From the IMG/VR virus record IMGVR_UViG_3300024252_000033, positions 1 to 41,852 of that record: 41,852 nucleotides of DNA. The stretch is one strand, 5' to 3'. Of this stretch, positions 24,510 through 33,714 are shown piece by piece. Made by a program: the position numbers and the translations under genes. Origin of the DNA: a virus. How positions within the stretch are numbered: the first letter of the stretch is position 1; the number at the start of each line of letters is the position of its first letter. The notes beneath the pieces were generated by a model. The model did no database searches and had not been told where the DNA came from. It was given only the letters and a program-made list of their open reading frames with translations.

Positions 24510-24734
24510 ATGAAACAACAAATAAATGATTTTTTAAATATAACTGCTGTAGATATATATGTGGATTCTAGTAAGGTGACTAAGCTATTCTCTAAAGTAA
24601 TAGGGTATAATAACGGTAATATAAGTACAGTTTCCATTACTGATGAAGTAAATGGCGGCACACTAAACAAAGTAATGGCTTACCTAGATGGTAATATATC
24701 TAGTGTAACATCTACTTACACGGAGGGTATCTAA
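24510..24734 (+). CDS. small hypothetical protein, plus operon (74 aa)
   Basis: 74 residues with an internal imperfect repeat: KVIGYNNGNISTVSITDEV and KVMAYLDGNISSVTSTYTEG, read as two beta-hairpins. A similar hairpin (ITYNDNGSINTITITDQNG) is in the minus-strand gene at 29692-29931. AAAGGA precedes the ATG, and the stop overlaps the next ATG. Likely a small virion or fibre-linker protein. Confidence 0.65.
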   Translation: MKQQINDFLNITAVDIYVDSSKVTKLFSKVIGYNNGNISTVSITDEVNGGTLNKVMAYLDGNISSVTSTYTEGI

Positions 24735-27676
24735 TGGCATACATAATTGACTATAAAACTCAACACACATCAAGTATAGATGATTCAGGATTTACTATAG
24801 AAGAACCACCACTATTAAATGTTAAAGCTGGAGACTTACTGGTAATGGCATGGGGAGCTAACACAGATGCAGAAGTTCAACTGCTTGATGGATTTAATCT
24901 TGCTACACACATAACATCAAATGAAACTATAACTTCAACAAGTTTTACAGTTGGTGCTTTAAATATGTTCTTTCAAGATGGTGATGTACTACAAATAGGT
25001 GATGAAAAGATACTAATAACAAGTGGAGCTGGTGATAGGACATTTAATGTTCAAAGAGCATACGATGGTACAACAGCAGTAGCACATAGTGACAACGAAA
25101 ATATATGGAAGATAGATGATGCAGGTGGAATAGGTGGAGCAGACTGGAAGCCAGTACCTCATGGATGTTCAACAATGGATGTGTGTGAAGCTAAGATGTA
25201 CTACAAGTTTGCAGAAGTTGATGGGGAACAAGTATCGACATGGACTTGTCCTGTAGTAGGAACATACATGTATATGTTTACAGCAGCAATCAGGGGAGTA
25301 CATCCAACAGACCCATTTATAGATGCAGGTACTTCATACTATACAAATAGTGCAAATACACAAGTATCATATCCTGATTTAGTAGCAACATCAGAAGACC
25401 AGTTGGCATTGTATGTAGGTAGCTCAGATGCTGATACAATAACAACTGGTTCTCATGGTAGAGCAGGATTATATTTAGCAACAGATGTTAAAATGTATCA
25501 AGGTATATCAAGTGGAGTTGGCTCAATGGGAGCATTTGAAGATACAGTACCAAGTGACCAAACAGCAGCGATAGGTGTATTGTTTAGAGATGACCCAGCC
25601 AATGCGATAATACCTCTACAAATAACACCATCAAATTCATTAGTAAAAATAGATGCTGACAATACAAGTGATGATACTTGGATGGAAGCAATATACGCAA
25701 GTGGAATAGACCCAAAGACTGGGATAGCAAGAGTTAATCAAATGCCTAATTTAGAGATGATAGCTACAACTTCACAATGGGTATTCAGAATTGATAACGG
25801 TGGTACAGACTGGCTAGATAATGGAGTCATAGGGGAAACTGTAACCTTTGGAGATGGAAGCACAGGTAAACTAGGCTGGATTAGAAGATACCAAACGGCT
25901 GCAAGTGGTAGAGCATACATGATGGTATATGACTACAATGGAGGACTACAAGCAAATAATTCTACTGTAGTTGGTTCTACGAGTACAGCAAGTGCTTTAA
26001 TATACAGTACAGGTACAAGTTATCAGAGTGCTGTAACCAACTATGTCAAGTCAGACATAAAACTAAATACATACGAAACACTAAAGATTAGTGGCTGTAC
26101 AGGAGTAGGGATTAGTGATGGTGTATACTTTGTGAAAGCCCACGATATAATGAATACCACAAATGAGGGTTATTGGTATCAACTAATATCTCATGCAGAA
26201 AGAAGAGAAGATGGAGTGGTTCAGACATTCTCAGTAGGTACAGCAAGCCCAACATTAGCACCTTATCATATGATTAATAGAGCCTATACATATTCAGAGG
26301 GAGACACTAATTTAATAACAAGAGGTACAACAGGTAATCAAGCTGGGTGGAAAGCAAACTACTTAGGCTCATTTAAGTCGTGGGTTACACCGATAGACTA
26401 TTCAAGTGAAGCACTGGCAATATGGTCAAGACACTATAATGGTAATGCAGCAAAGACATACTTTTGTGCGATTGATAGCTCAAATAACTGGAAGATATGG
26501 ATTATAAACAATAAGACAGCAGCAGGGTTCCAATATGCTTCACCAGAGTTTAGAACATTTGATTTAAATTCTACTGATACTCCAAAGTACCAAACACAAA
26601 GCTTTAATAGCAATGCAATAAAATATATTGGGTTTATGTTAGAAACTACAAGTGACACAAGTAGAGATACTATGTATATGTACGACCAATATACACTAGA
26701 CTTACAGACAGTAAGAGGTGGAGGTGAAAGTTTTGGTGTGCCTCTTCTTGATATAGAGAAGCTCTTAGCAGTTGAAGAAACACTAAACGGACAGAGCTTT
26801 ACAGAGGGGCTAAAAGCATATACACCAACAATGCTTGTAGCATCAAAAACTATAAGATTTTCTTGTTACATGGGTTCATCAAACCAAGCACTAGGATTTC
26901 TACCACAAGCAGATGGTATAGGAAACTTTATATATAATGTTGATGGAGATAGCAGTGTATTTGGATTGGAATTTACTGATGCAAAAGGTAGTGTAGCGAG
27001 TCTGCTGACGAGCGATAAAGGTAACTTCTTAAAAACTGGTGGTACTGCTACTGTAGGTTTAGAGGGTTCAACTATTGCAAACTACAATCCTACTTTTCAA
27101 ATTGGCGAAACAATTACTGGTGTAAGATTTACTGGGTGTGGGCAGATAAGTGGTGGAGCAACACTTACAAACTGTATTATTACAGGACATACAGGAAGTG
27201 GTGGTGTGTTGTTTGATGGATTTATTAATGGTGGTAGTTACAGTAATAACACCTATGGAGTAGAAATAGATACGGCTGGAACATATGAGTTAAATGATGC
27301 TACTTTTAGCAACAACACACAAGATATAAATGTAACAGCAACAACTGGAACAGTAACTATAATCACTAATGTAGCAAGGATGACTTATATAACTGCTGGA
27401 GCTATTGTTGATATACAAGCACCAGAAACTAAACTAACATTAACTGGATTACAGATTGGTAGTGATGTAGTTATATTAGAAGCTGGTACTCAAACAGTAT
27501 TAGCAAGTGTAGCCCAAGGTGGTACTTCATTCAACTATACCTATTCTACATTGATAGATATAGATATAGGAGTTATTAAGCAGGGGTATATAACTTTGTA
27601 TCAGTATGGATACACGCTAGGTTCAACTAGTGCTAACTTACCGATAACACAACTAGTAGACAGGAATTATGTATGA
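24734..27676 (+). CDS. large virion-like protein (980 aa)
   Basis: 980 residues, beta-rich, Gly/Thr/Ser-rich, few charges. Begins MAYIIDYKTQHTSSIDDSG, with an early DVLQIGDEKILITSGAGDRTFNVQRAYDGT block that is common in phage baseplate or fibre proteins. From about 780 it has repeated short coils (ITGVRFTGCGQISGGATLTNCIITGH) like a beta-helix, and near the end a LTLTGLQIGSDVVILEAGTQT domain like those in marine phage structural proteins. Probably a tail or head decoration protein that contacts the host. Confidence 0.65.
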   Translation: MAYIIDYKTQHTSSIDDSGFTIEEPPLLNVKAGDLLVMAWGANTDAEVQLLDGFNLATHITSNETITSTSFTVGALNMFFQDGDVLQIGDEKILITSGAGDRTFNVQRAYDGTTAVAHSDNENIWKIDDAGGIGGADWKPVPHGCSTMDVCEAKMYYKFAEVDGEQVSTWTCPVVGTYMYMFTAAIRGVHPTDPFIDAGTSYYTNSANTQVSYPDLVATSEDQLALYVGSSDADTITTGSHGRAGLYLATDVKMYQGISSGVGSMGAFEDTVPSDQTAAIGVLFRDDPANAIIPLQITPSNSLVKIDADNTSDDTWMEAIYASGIDPKTGIARVNQMPNLEMIATTSQWVFRIDNGGTDWLDNGVIGETVTFGDGSTGKLGWIRRYQTAASGRAYMMVYDYNGGLQANNSTVVGSTSTASALIYSTGTSYQSAVTNYVKSDIKLNTYETLKISGCTGVGISDGVYFVKAHDIMNTTNEGYWYQLISHAERREDGVVQTFSVGTASPTLAPYHMINRAYTYSEGDTNLITRGTTGNQAGWKANYLGSFKSWVTPIDYSSEALAIWSRHYNGNAAKTYFCAIDSSNNWKIWIINNKTAAGFQYASPEFRTFDLNSTDTPKYQTQSFNSNAIKYIGFMLETTSDTSRDTMYMYDQYTLDLQTVRGGGESFGVPLLDIEKLLAVEETLNGQSFTEGLKAYTPTMLVASKTIRFSCYMGSSNQALGFLPQADGIGNFIYNVDGDSSVFGLEFTDAKGSVASLLTSDKGNFLKTGGTATVGLEGSTIANYNPTFQIGETITGVRFTGCGQISGGATLTNCIITGHTGSGGVLFDGFINGGSYSNNTYGVEIDTAGTYELNDATFSNNTQDINVTATTGTVTIITNVARMTYITAGAIVDIQAPETKLTLTGLQIGSDVVILEAGTQTVLASVAQGGTSFNYTYSTLIDIDIGVIKQGYITLYQYGYTLGSTSANLPITQLVDRNYV

Positions 27677-27759
27677 TAGAACAAATAACAACAACAACAG
27701 ATGGAAAGTACACAGGTACTATCATAGATACACGTAGAGACGAAAGAAGTAGGCAATGA
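27673..27759 (+). CDS. 28-aa peptide between virion genes
   Basis: ATG at 27673 overlaps the stop of the 980-residue gene and its TGA overlaps the next ATG (CAATGAG). Product starts MIEQITTTTDGKYTGTIID. Too short for a domain call; it may serve only for translational coupling. Confidence 0.45.
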   Translation: MIEQITTTTDGKYTGTIIDTRRDERSRQ

Positions 27760-29102
27760 GTAAGATAACAAGTAGAACCCTCTTAAATGTAGGTACGAAT
27801 CTTATCATAGATAAGCCAAACAGAACGATAGAGCTAGTTGAGGCTGGGAATTTGAACCCAAAAGATGGTGTGGCATTTCAAACAATCTATTCTAAGTTTG
27901 TAGATTTATGGAGTACTTCAGAGTACCAAAATAACCCATTCCCATTCAATGCACTAGATGCACTTTCAGGACAGTACCTAATTGGTATTGATGCCGGTGG
28001 TAATGCTAATGGATGGAAGTGGTTAAATGACACTACTAGACAGATGGTTCGTGATGGTGGTTGGGAAGAGTACAACTCTTCTGGTGGACTAGAAAGAGTA
28101 TACGCTGGTATCGTTGGACTTGGTGCTTTAGGCCTTAGTTCTCAACCTTACTATATAGCTGACGCTAGTGATGCTCCTACAAACTTTACGTTTGATGGCC
28201 AAGCAAATGAAGGTATCCAAGTTTACGGTGATGCTAGTAACGGTGATTTTGACAAGAGAGTATACTTTAAAACGTTTGTTAGAGAGCAGGGTAAAAAGTA
28301 TTCAGATTCAGTACTAGCAGATACAGGTAAGATAGCTACAGGTGCTTATATCGTTAATATGCTACTAAGTAATGAAGATGACCTAAAGATAAGCGACTTA
28401 GACACTGAAATGACTAATGCTCCTTATGATGGTATCACAGTAGAGTATTTTGCGGTTGACCAAACTAGAGATGTTGGTGGAGTAGACTATAACTATGATG
28501 TAATAGTAAATGGTAATGGAGCTACTCTAGAGCAAATCTACACTAAGTTGCAGTACCTACTTAGACAATCATCAGATATTGATATCGGTGCTGGTACAGT
28601 TGTCGGAAAAACTGCAGCATTACTTGCCGGTTTTGTTGGCTCTACATTAGAAACTACTATTGGTGTGTATGTAGACAATATTCAAAATGCAGATAGCAAT
28701 AGAATAAAGTTTAAAGATACAAGTGGGATATTCAGAGAGAACCCGTTTGAGTCGGCAGGTATTATGAGCTTTAACACTATCATGGTTGGAGCAGGGTCTA
28801 GTTATAGAATGATGTACACTAGCCCAGACGGAGCTGGTAATGACTACGGTGAAGCTGGTGCGATTACAGTAAATGACGCTAGTGGGTTACCTATTACAGG
28901 TATGATTACTTCAGGGGAAATTGGATTTACTTTTGACTTCGATAATGATGCTGTAGGAGGTCCTGCTGCTACTGATAAAGCAGTTACGTTGGTCGGGATT
29001 CGTCCCAACAGTTCTAAGTTTGCTGTTGCTACTGGGGTTCTTACTAAGTCAAAAGGTATCAGTCTTGGGCTGGTTGCGGAAGCGGATAGAGCTTATACTT
29101 AA
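27756..29102 (+). CDS. virion-like protein (448 aa)
   Basis: 448 residues, mixed alpha/beta with a beta-rich C-terminal third (GEIGFTFDFDNDAVGGPAATDKAVTLVG). It contains DGGWEEYNSSGGLERVYAG and YNYDVIVNGNGATLEQIYTKLQYLLR, patterns I associate with structural proteins in marine phage genomes beside 150-residue proteins like the next gene. Function unknown beyond probable virion component. Confidence 0.6.
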   Translation: MSKITSRTLLNVGTNLIIDKPNRTIELVEAGNLNPKDGVAFQTIYSKFVDLWSTSEYQNNPFPFNALDALSGQYLIGIDAGGNANGWKWLNDTTRQMVRDGGWEEYNSSGGLERVYAGIVGLGALGLSSQPYYIADASDAPTNFTFDGQANEGIQVYGDASNGDFDKRVYFKTFVREQGKKYSDSVLADTGKIATGAYIVNMLLSNEDDLKISDLDTEMTNAPYDGITVEYFAVDQTRDVGGVDYNYDVIVNGNGATLEQIYTKLQYLLRQSSDIDIGAGTVVGKTAALLAGFVGSTLETTIGVYVDNIQNADSNRIKFKDTSGIFRENPFESAGIMSFNTIMVGAGSSYRMMYTSPDGAGNDYGEAGAITVNDASGLPITGMITSGEIGFTFDFDNDAVGGPAATDKAVTLVGIRPNSSKFAVATGVLTKSKGISLGLVAEADRAYT

Positions 29103-29133
29103 TATCTTTTCGGTATAATCTCAATTGTAATAC

Positions 29134-29155
29134 AGTAGTCTCTCCGGAGGCTACT
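29134..29155 (+). other. stable hairpin between plus-strand genes
   Basis: AGTAGTCTC/GAGGCTACT, 9 pairs with one U-G, 4-nt loop, in the 77-nt gap. No U run follows, and a TATAAT lies upstream (29114-29119), so it could be a processing or stability element or part of the next gene's leader. Confidence 0.4.
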
Positions 29156-29179
29156 ACTACTTCAATAAAAAGGATACTT

Positions 29180-29653
29180 ATGTTTATATTCGACGGTGCT
29201 GCAAAAACTATTAAGATTATTGACGATACTGTCGATGACAACAATTTTGTAACGTTTACTCCTGAAGCGCTGTGGACTGCTTATGTGGACTGGGCTGCGG
29301 AAGGTGATAACCTGAAGTATAGTAGAGCTCTTGAGGTTACTGGGGGTAATGATATTGGTGGTGGTGAAGCTGTTGGTAACTATGTGTTCCTTCGTAATGA
29401 CCTTGGTTGGGTTGGAATACCTCCAAGCTCTGACGGTGTGTCTATTATTGTTAATGGTTCTCTATATGGTAAAGACCCAATGTTACCAGTTATAACCTCA
29501 GTTCCTGGGCAGGCGGTAAATCTAATTATTAATAGGTCAGTAGTTTCAACACTAAGAACTGTTAATAGTGGAAGTGGATTATCAACTGAAGAGCATGATA
29601 GATTATTCTTGAATGCATCTAAATCTGACGTGTTTAACGCAAGTCAGATATAA
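29180..29653 (+). CDS. virion-associated protein (157 aa)
   Basis: 157 residues. MFIFDGAAKTIKI, then EALWTAYVDWAAEGDNLKYSRALEVTGGNDIGGGEAVGNYVFL and GWVGIPP follow the pattern of a small phage structural family (FxFDGxxKxI, then LWxxWxxW, then GGxxIGGGxxxGxYxFL). The C-terminus ends in STEEHDRLF, common in tail and fibre proteins as a helical linker. Last gene of the plus operon; AAAAGGA precedes the ATG. Confidence 0.65.
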   Translation: MFIFDGAAKTIKIIDDTVDDNNFVTFTPEALWTAYVDWAAEGDNLKYSRALEVTGGNDIGGGEAVGNYVFLRNDLGWVGIPPSSDGVSIIVNGSLYGKDPMLPVITSVPGQAVNLIINRSVVSTLRTVNSGSGLSTEEHDRLFLNASKSDVFNASQI

Positions 29654-29691
29654 AGTATGGTATTGTATGAAGGTGCCGCCATAAGTTGCCT

Positions 29692-29931
29692 TTAGTTTAT
29701 TGTCGTTTTTATATTTATCACATTCAAGAGTGCATCCCAAGTGTATGTACTGGTCATCACTTTCCCATTTTGGTCAGTTATTGTAATAGTATTAATACTT
29801 CCATTATCATTGTAAGTAATATCTTTCTCACTAGCTTGACCTATAGGGTTCTCTGTTACTTTTAAACTTCTCTCACCTTCTGCAACCTCTGTGAGTAAGT
29901 CAGATGGTAGACCGTTTATATTGTAAGTCAT
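29692..29931 (-). CDS. hypothetical beta-hairpin protein (79 aa)
   Basis: 79 residues with YNDNGSINTITITDQNG hairpin, similar to the two hairpins of the plus-strand 74-residue protein. Convergent with the plus operon; only 38 bases separate the two stops. Expressed after the 128-residue gene from the late-box promoter at 30347-30383. Function unknown. Confidence 0.6.
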   Translation of the reverse strand: MTYNINGLPSDLLTEVAEGERSLKVTENPIGQASEKDITYNDNGSINTITITDQNGKVMTSTYTWDALLNVINIKTTIN

Positions 29932-29934
29932 TTA

Positions 29935-30321
29935 TTACTTCTCGAATACCGTATAATACTCAAATTTTGAGCCTTTTCTTCTGTAGTATTTACCAATACC
30001 ACGACTTGTATTCTTTTCTTTGAATAGCTCAAAAGTGTCTAATTCAAGAACGATAACATTACCCATAGCAAGTATGTCATCCGTCTTTATAATATACTCT
30101 TTGATGGGTTCACAGTATGTCTTTGTATATAATTCAGTATTAGGGAGGTTGGGAATTAGTGGCTGTGATTTAGAAATAGTCATGGCTTTAATAAAAAAAT
30201 CCTTTATCTTTGGGACATAACTCTCTCCTACAATTGATGACAGAGTAAGGACTAAAGATATCAATACTATATATTTCCATTCTTTCATTGACTTTAGAAG
30301 TAGTAATTTGTAAAAGTTCAT
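29935..30321 (-). CDS. single-pass membrane protein (128 aa)
   Basis: 128 residues: basic N-terminus, one membrane segment (about 16-33, YIVLISLVLTLSSIVG), then a soluble domain of about 95 residues. AAGGGG is 6 nt before the ATG; a start at M12 is possible. Directly behind a late-box promoter. No family recognised; it could be a late envelope protein (for example exclusion or lysis control). Confidence 0.6.
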   Translation of the reverse strand: MNFYKLLLLKSMKEWKYIVLISLVLTLSSIVGESYVPKIKDFFIKAMTISKSQPLIPNLPNTELYTKTYCEPIKEYIIKTDDILAMGNVIVLELDTFELFKEKNTSRGIGKYYRRKGSKFEYYTVFEK

Positions 30322-30346
30322 GGGAACCCCTTATTTTGTTTGAGTA

Positions 30347-30383
30347 ATTGTACTATATAAAGTAGATACTACAAAGGTGTTTA
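30347..30383 (-). promoter_or_regulatory. late-box promoter (128-aa membrane protein)
   Basis: TAAACACCTTT (30373-30383), 20 nt, then TACAAT (30347-30352) on the minus strand. Confidence 0.72.
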
Positions 30384-30389
30384 AGTATA

Positions 30390-30527
30390 TTAGATTTCCA
30401 CCTCCTTTCTCTTCTTTCTTCTCTTCTGAACATAGTGAGCTTTAAAATCTAAGCTTGTTGGCATAGCCATCTGTGTTTCTTTTTCATCAGTTGTCTTTTC
30501 TTTGGCTCTCTCTTCTCTCTCTTCCAT
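30390..30527 (-). CDS. small charged protein (45 aa)
   Basis: ATG at 30527 behind AAGGAACTGAA; 45 residues starting MEEREERAKEKTTDEKETQ and ending in a basic cluster VQKRRKKRKEVEI. Low complexity, no family. Between the capsid gene and the 30347 promoter, so expressed with the head genes. Confidence 0.5.
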   Translation of the reverse strand: MEEREERAKEKTTDEKETQMAMPTSLDFKAHYVQKRRKKRKEVEI

Positions 30528-30589
30528 TTCAGTTCCTTATATTAAATAGACTCAACAAAGAGGATGAATTAACACCCCCTAAGTTCAAT

Positions 30590-30754
30590 TTACTTCTTAT
30601 TTCTGATAGCTGCTATATGTGCAAAGTAATCTTTTTCTTCTACAACTTGACCCTTAACGAAACCATCTTTATTGACAGTCCCTTTAGGATTAGGTTTAGC
30701 CACCGGAGACATTACTATCTCTGGCTCTGGCTTATCATCTCCAAGTAAACTCAT
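30590..30754 (-). CDS. small protein following major capsid gene (54 aa)
   Basis: ATG at 30754 behind an excellent AAGGAGG site, 12 bases below the capsid stop. 54 residues, MSLLGDDKPEPEIVMSPVAK then PNPKGTVNKDGFVKGQ and a short helix. The strong ribosome site and the place suggest an abundant head-associated protein. No family recognised. Confidence 0.65.
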   Translation of the reverse strand: MSLLGDDKPEPEIVMSPVAKPNPKGTVNKDGFVKGQVVEEKDYFAHIAAIRNKK

Positions 30755-30765
30755 TGTCTACCTCC

Positions 30766-31782
30766 TTAATTTGTTATTAAGAAAGCAAGTGGTACTGACT
30801 TTCTATCTACAACACGAGTCCATACAGCCGCAGAAGCAAGTTCTGTTAGTGTATAACCACCTTCAGCAGTTGGAACTCCAACAGATTGATAACCAAAAGG
30901 ATGTAGGCACCAAGTCTTTCTTTCACCAATGTTTTCAATACCAGCACCGTTACCACCTAATTCATCTCTTTCTATTGCTACTGGAACCTTAGGCACACCA
31001 TCACCGTAACCAAATGCACCTCTACCAAACAATACGGTAGTATATTTAAACCCATCAGTAGCACCAGCAGTAACAGTCATGCCATCATCGACAATAACTC
31101 TTTTACCCATAAATGTGGGAATAGTTAGTGAACCGTTAGAGTCTGGAATAAAGTCAATATCATCAGCATCTACCATTTGCTTCATAATTGCTGAGTGAAC
31201 AGCTAACATAGCAATATCTTCGGCAGCATCACCCATTGTAAAGACCGCAGAGGTAAAGTTTGCTCTTGACCATTTAGTAGTAGGAAATTGTGTAGCGATT
31301 GCTTCGGACGAAACATCTACTACCATATCGCCAGCATTTGTAACAACATTGTCAGCAAGAATACCATTAGACACTGCGATTACAGTTCTTTGAAATTGTC
31401 TTGACCAGTATGTACCAAATCTATTACGAACGTGTTGATTAGCATCTGCACCAGCAATTTCACCAGCTAAATCAGCATTTGAATACCATTGGTTAAGGAA
31501 TCTTGAGCGACCTACCATTTTAGCAGTAGCGAGCTTCTGAGCAGTAGCTTTAACAGCAGGGTCTGAACTTGATAAGTTTGCTTCTACAGTTGAATCTAAA
31601 TCTTTCCAAAATGGAAGATTAAAAGTATCGCCACCTGAACCAGCTTGAGCATTTAAAACTGGATTGTTTACAATAATTCCACTTTGTACGAATACAGTTT
31701 TTTCCGGTGAATCTACCGCATCGTATGTTAAATATACTTCCGGTACGATTACGTCCGAAATTCTAGTTGTTCCAATTGCCAT
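30766..31782 (-). CDS. major capsid protein
   Basis: 338 residues. Start MAIGTTRISDVIVPEVYLTY, then SGIIVNNPVLN, GGDTFNLPFWKDLD, the helix LATAKMVGRSRFLNQWYSNADLAGEIAG, a P-domain segment IPTFMGKRVIVDDGM, and a closing KTWCLHPFGYQSVG. This is the pattern of a siphophage coat protein family with HK97-type fold. Lies directly after the scaffold gene with 5 bases between. Confidence 0.9.
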   Translation of the reverse strand: MAIGTTRISDVIVPEVYLTYDAVDSPEKTVFVQSGIIVNNPVLNAQAGSGGDTFNLPFWKDLDSTVEANLSSSDPAVKATAQKLATAKMVGRSRFLNQWYSNADLAGEIAGADANQHVRNRFGTYWSRQFQRTVIAVSNGILADNVVTNAGDMVVDVSSEAIATQFPTTKWSRANFTSAVFTMGDAAEDIAMLAVHSAIMKQMVDADDIDFIPDSNGSLTIPTFMGKRVIVDDGMTVTAGATDGFKYTTVLFGRGAFGYGDGVPKVPVAIERDELGGNGAGIENIGERKTWCLHPFGYQSVGVPTAEGGYTLTELASAAVWTRVVDRKSVPLAFLITN

Positions 31783-31787
31783 TTATA

Positions 31788-32531
31788 TTATCCTCGACTA
31801 AATAGTCTATTAAATTCTGTTGGATTGCTTTTAAACAATGCCATTCTTTCTGTCTCTGACATATCAGAAGATTTTTTGCCCGTTGGTTGGTTTGGTGGAG
31901 GAGTACCGCCACCGTTGTTTACTATTTCACGAGATAAGAATTTAGGGTTTAAAGTTTTCTTCAAAGAATCGGTTATATATGTTAAAGGTAATGGTGACTG
32001 GTCTTGACTCGTTACATCCGTAAGAATATTACCGTGTCCATCATTAACATACCATGCACCGTCTTTAAATAATGCCTTCTCTCGTATCTTCTTATCAATT
32101 AGAGTCAAAGTATCAGGGTCAGAAATATCAAAGCCTTCATAAAGACCTTTCTCTTTCACCGATTGAACAAAGCTCATCTCTGTTAGTTTTCCGTCTTTAT
32201 CCGCAATACTAGCTTCATGTGCAGAGATAAGGCTTCTCAACTCTTCCTCTCTACCCTGATACTGCTTATCAAGAGTTTCTTTTAGTTCTAGCTTAATAGC
32301 TTCAATATCACCGCTATTCTTACTATTTTTGCTAAGTTCTCTTACTTCACTTGATAGTTTTTCATTACTAGACTCTAGCTCTGAGTTTTTCATTTTAAAC
32401 TTGTCACGAGACTCTATAGTGTCTTTGTGTGTGCCATCTATCTTGTTAAGTATTCCCTTTAGCTCCGACTTTATCTCATCCGAAATATCGTAACCATCTA
32501 ACTTTGTTAGTGCTTGTTCCATTTGACTCAT
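31788..32531 (-). CDS. capsid scaffolding protein
   Basis: About 247 residues: a long charged coiled coil (roughly 20-110), then a C-terminal globular part and a Gly/Pro hinge (NNGGGTPPPNQPTG) before a terminal helix (SETERMALFKSNPTEFNRLF). This is typical of gp20-like scaffolds, whose C-terminal helix binds capsid subunits. I chose ATG 32531 because AAGGA lies 7 nt upstream; an ATG at 32552 has no site. Directly upstream of the capsid gene. Confidence 0.82.
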   Translation of the reverse strand: MSQMEQALTKLDGYDISDEIKSELKGILNKIDGTHKDTIESRDKFKMKNSELESSNEKLSSEVRELSKNSKNSGDIEAIKLELKETLDKQYQGREEELRSLISAHEASIADKDGKLTEMSFVQSVKEKGLYEGFDISDPDTLTLIDKKIREKALFKDGAWYVNDGHGNILTDVTSQDQSPLPLTYITDSLKKTLNPKFLSREIVNNGGGTPPPNQPTGKKSSDMSETERMALFKSNPTEFNRLFSRG

Positions 32532-32590
32532 TGTTGTTTCCTTGTTTATCATCCGATAAAGATTTTAGTACTCATCCGAGTATTGATAGT

Positions 32591-32628
32591 ATTATATAGT
32601 AAAATTTTAAGGAAAGTAAAGGTGTTGA
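32591..32628 (-). promoter_or_regulatory. late-box promoter (scaffold-capsid)
   Basis: TCAACACCTTT (32618-32628), 21 nt, then TATAAT (32591-32596) on the minus strand; the only member with 21-nt spacing. Confidence 0.7.
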
Positions 32629-32646
32629 AGTTTAAGGAAATATGTG

Positions 32647-33714
32647 TTACTTATTTAGCAATAGAAGATTAACCTTATCCTTAGCCAACAACTTCTTTCT
32701 AGATACATTCATAGCATCCTTAAAGGACATCTTCCCATCTTTCCATAGTTCATATCTCTTAGCACCTAAATACTCTCTTTGGTACTTATCATCAAACGAT
32801 TTAAAGAATGTCTCAGGTGTTGAGCCTTTTGCTACTTGCTTGACTTCACCGACTTTAAACTTAGTTGATTTAGTTCCGTCTCTATGATTGACTTTTTTAC
32901 CATTCCATTGAACTATATTCTTATCTGGATTCAACTTATCAAACTCACGAATTAAATCATTTTGAGGTATCCAAACACTTCTACAATTATAATGTGTCTT
33001 AGGTCTATACTTTGCCGCTGCTTGTTCTTTAGTAATATACCCATTATGTAAGAAACAATACTTAGATGTTCTGGTATCCATAACAGCACTGAATTTATAC
33101 CCATCTATCTCATCTTCAAATTCTTTCCAACTCTCATTTTTAACCGCTTCGATATTCTCTAGCATAGAAGTACGGATTAAAGTATTAGCTTGATTTCTAT
33201 AAGTGGCTCCGATAGTATTTCTAACATTTCTACCTATTTCTGCTATTCCTTGACCTTTATCAAAGCCATTAATAATAATACCTTGTACTTTAGCAGTAGA
33301 GGTACTGTTAAGATGTTTAAAATGTTTGTCTAATGTATGCCCTTGAATTAGCATATTTTTATTTGTGAGTCTTGCTTTGGCTTCCTTAGATATGTCTTTG
33401 AATTTAGTGAAAGCTTTGGCGGCTTGAGTAGTAACAAACCCATCAGCCATGATAGAACCCATTTTATCCCAAGTAGTACCAGCAATATCTCTCATATCTT
33501 CTATAACAGCTTCATCTAAATCTTCAAAGGCTAGACTCATCTCTTTATTAACAAGTGTTCTTATTTTCTTCTGATTAGTTGTATTAGCTATTCCAGCTAA
33601 GATATTCTTCTGAGCTTGTAGTAGATTTTCTTCTAATATCAAAGCACTATCAGGCTGGACTCTCTCTAGATATAATAGTGCCTTAGTTACTTCTTGTTCA
33701 AGATTCTGAGTCAT
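32647..33714 (-). CDS. minor head protein (SPP1 gp7/Mu F-like)
   Basis: 355 residues. The C-terminal half has the Mu F-type signature: RTSMLENIEAVKNESWKEF, DTRTSKYCFLHNGYITKEQ and KTHYNCRSVWIPQ. The N-terminal half is helical. Such proteins sit inside the procapsid with the portal and help DNA exit. It overlaps the portal gene by 17 bases, as usual for portal-minor head pairs. Confidence 0.88.
   Translation of the reverse strand: MTQNLEQEVTKALLYLERVQPDSALILEENLLQAQKNILAGIANTTNQKKIRTLVNKEMSLAFEDLDEAVIEDMRDIAGTTWDKMGSIMADGFVTTQAAKAFTKFKDISKEAKARLTNKNMLIQGHTLDKHFKHLNSTSTAKVQGIIINGFDKGQGIAEIGRNVRNTIGATYRNQANTLIRTSMLENIEAVKNESWKEFEDEIDGYKFSAVMDTRTSKYCFLHNGYITKEQAAAKYRPKTHYNCRSVWIPQNDLIREFDKLNPDKNIVQWNGKKVNHRDGTKSTKFKVGEVKQVAKGSTPETFFKSFDDKYQREYLGAKRYELWKDGKMSFKDAMNVSRKKLLAKDKVNLLLLNK

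Noticed and set aside
30473-30992. Plus-strand ORFs over the end of the capsid gene
   Set aside because: Low-complexity shadows of the capsid and two small minus-strand genes with good ribosome sites.
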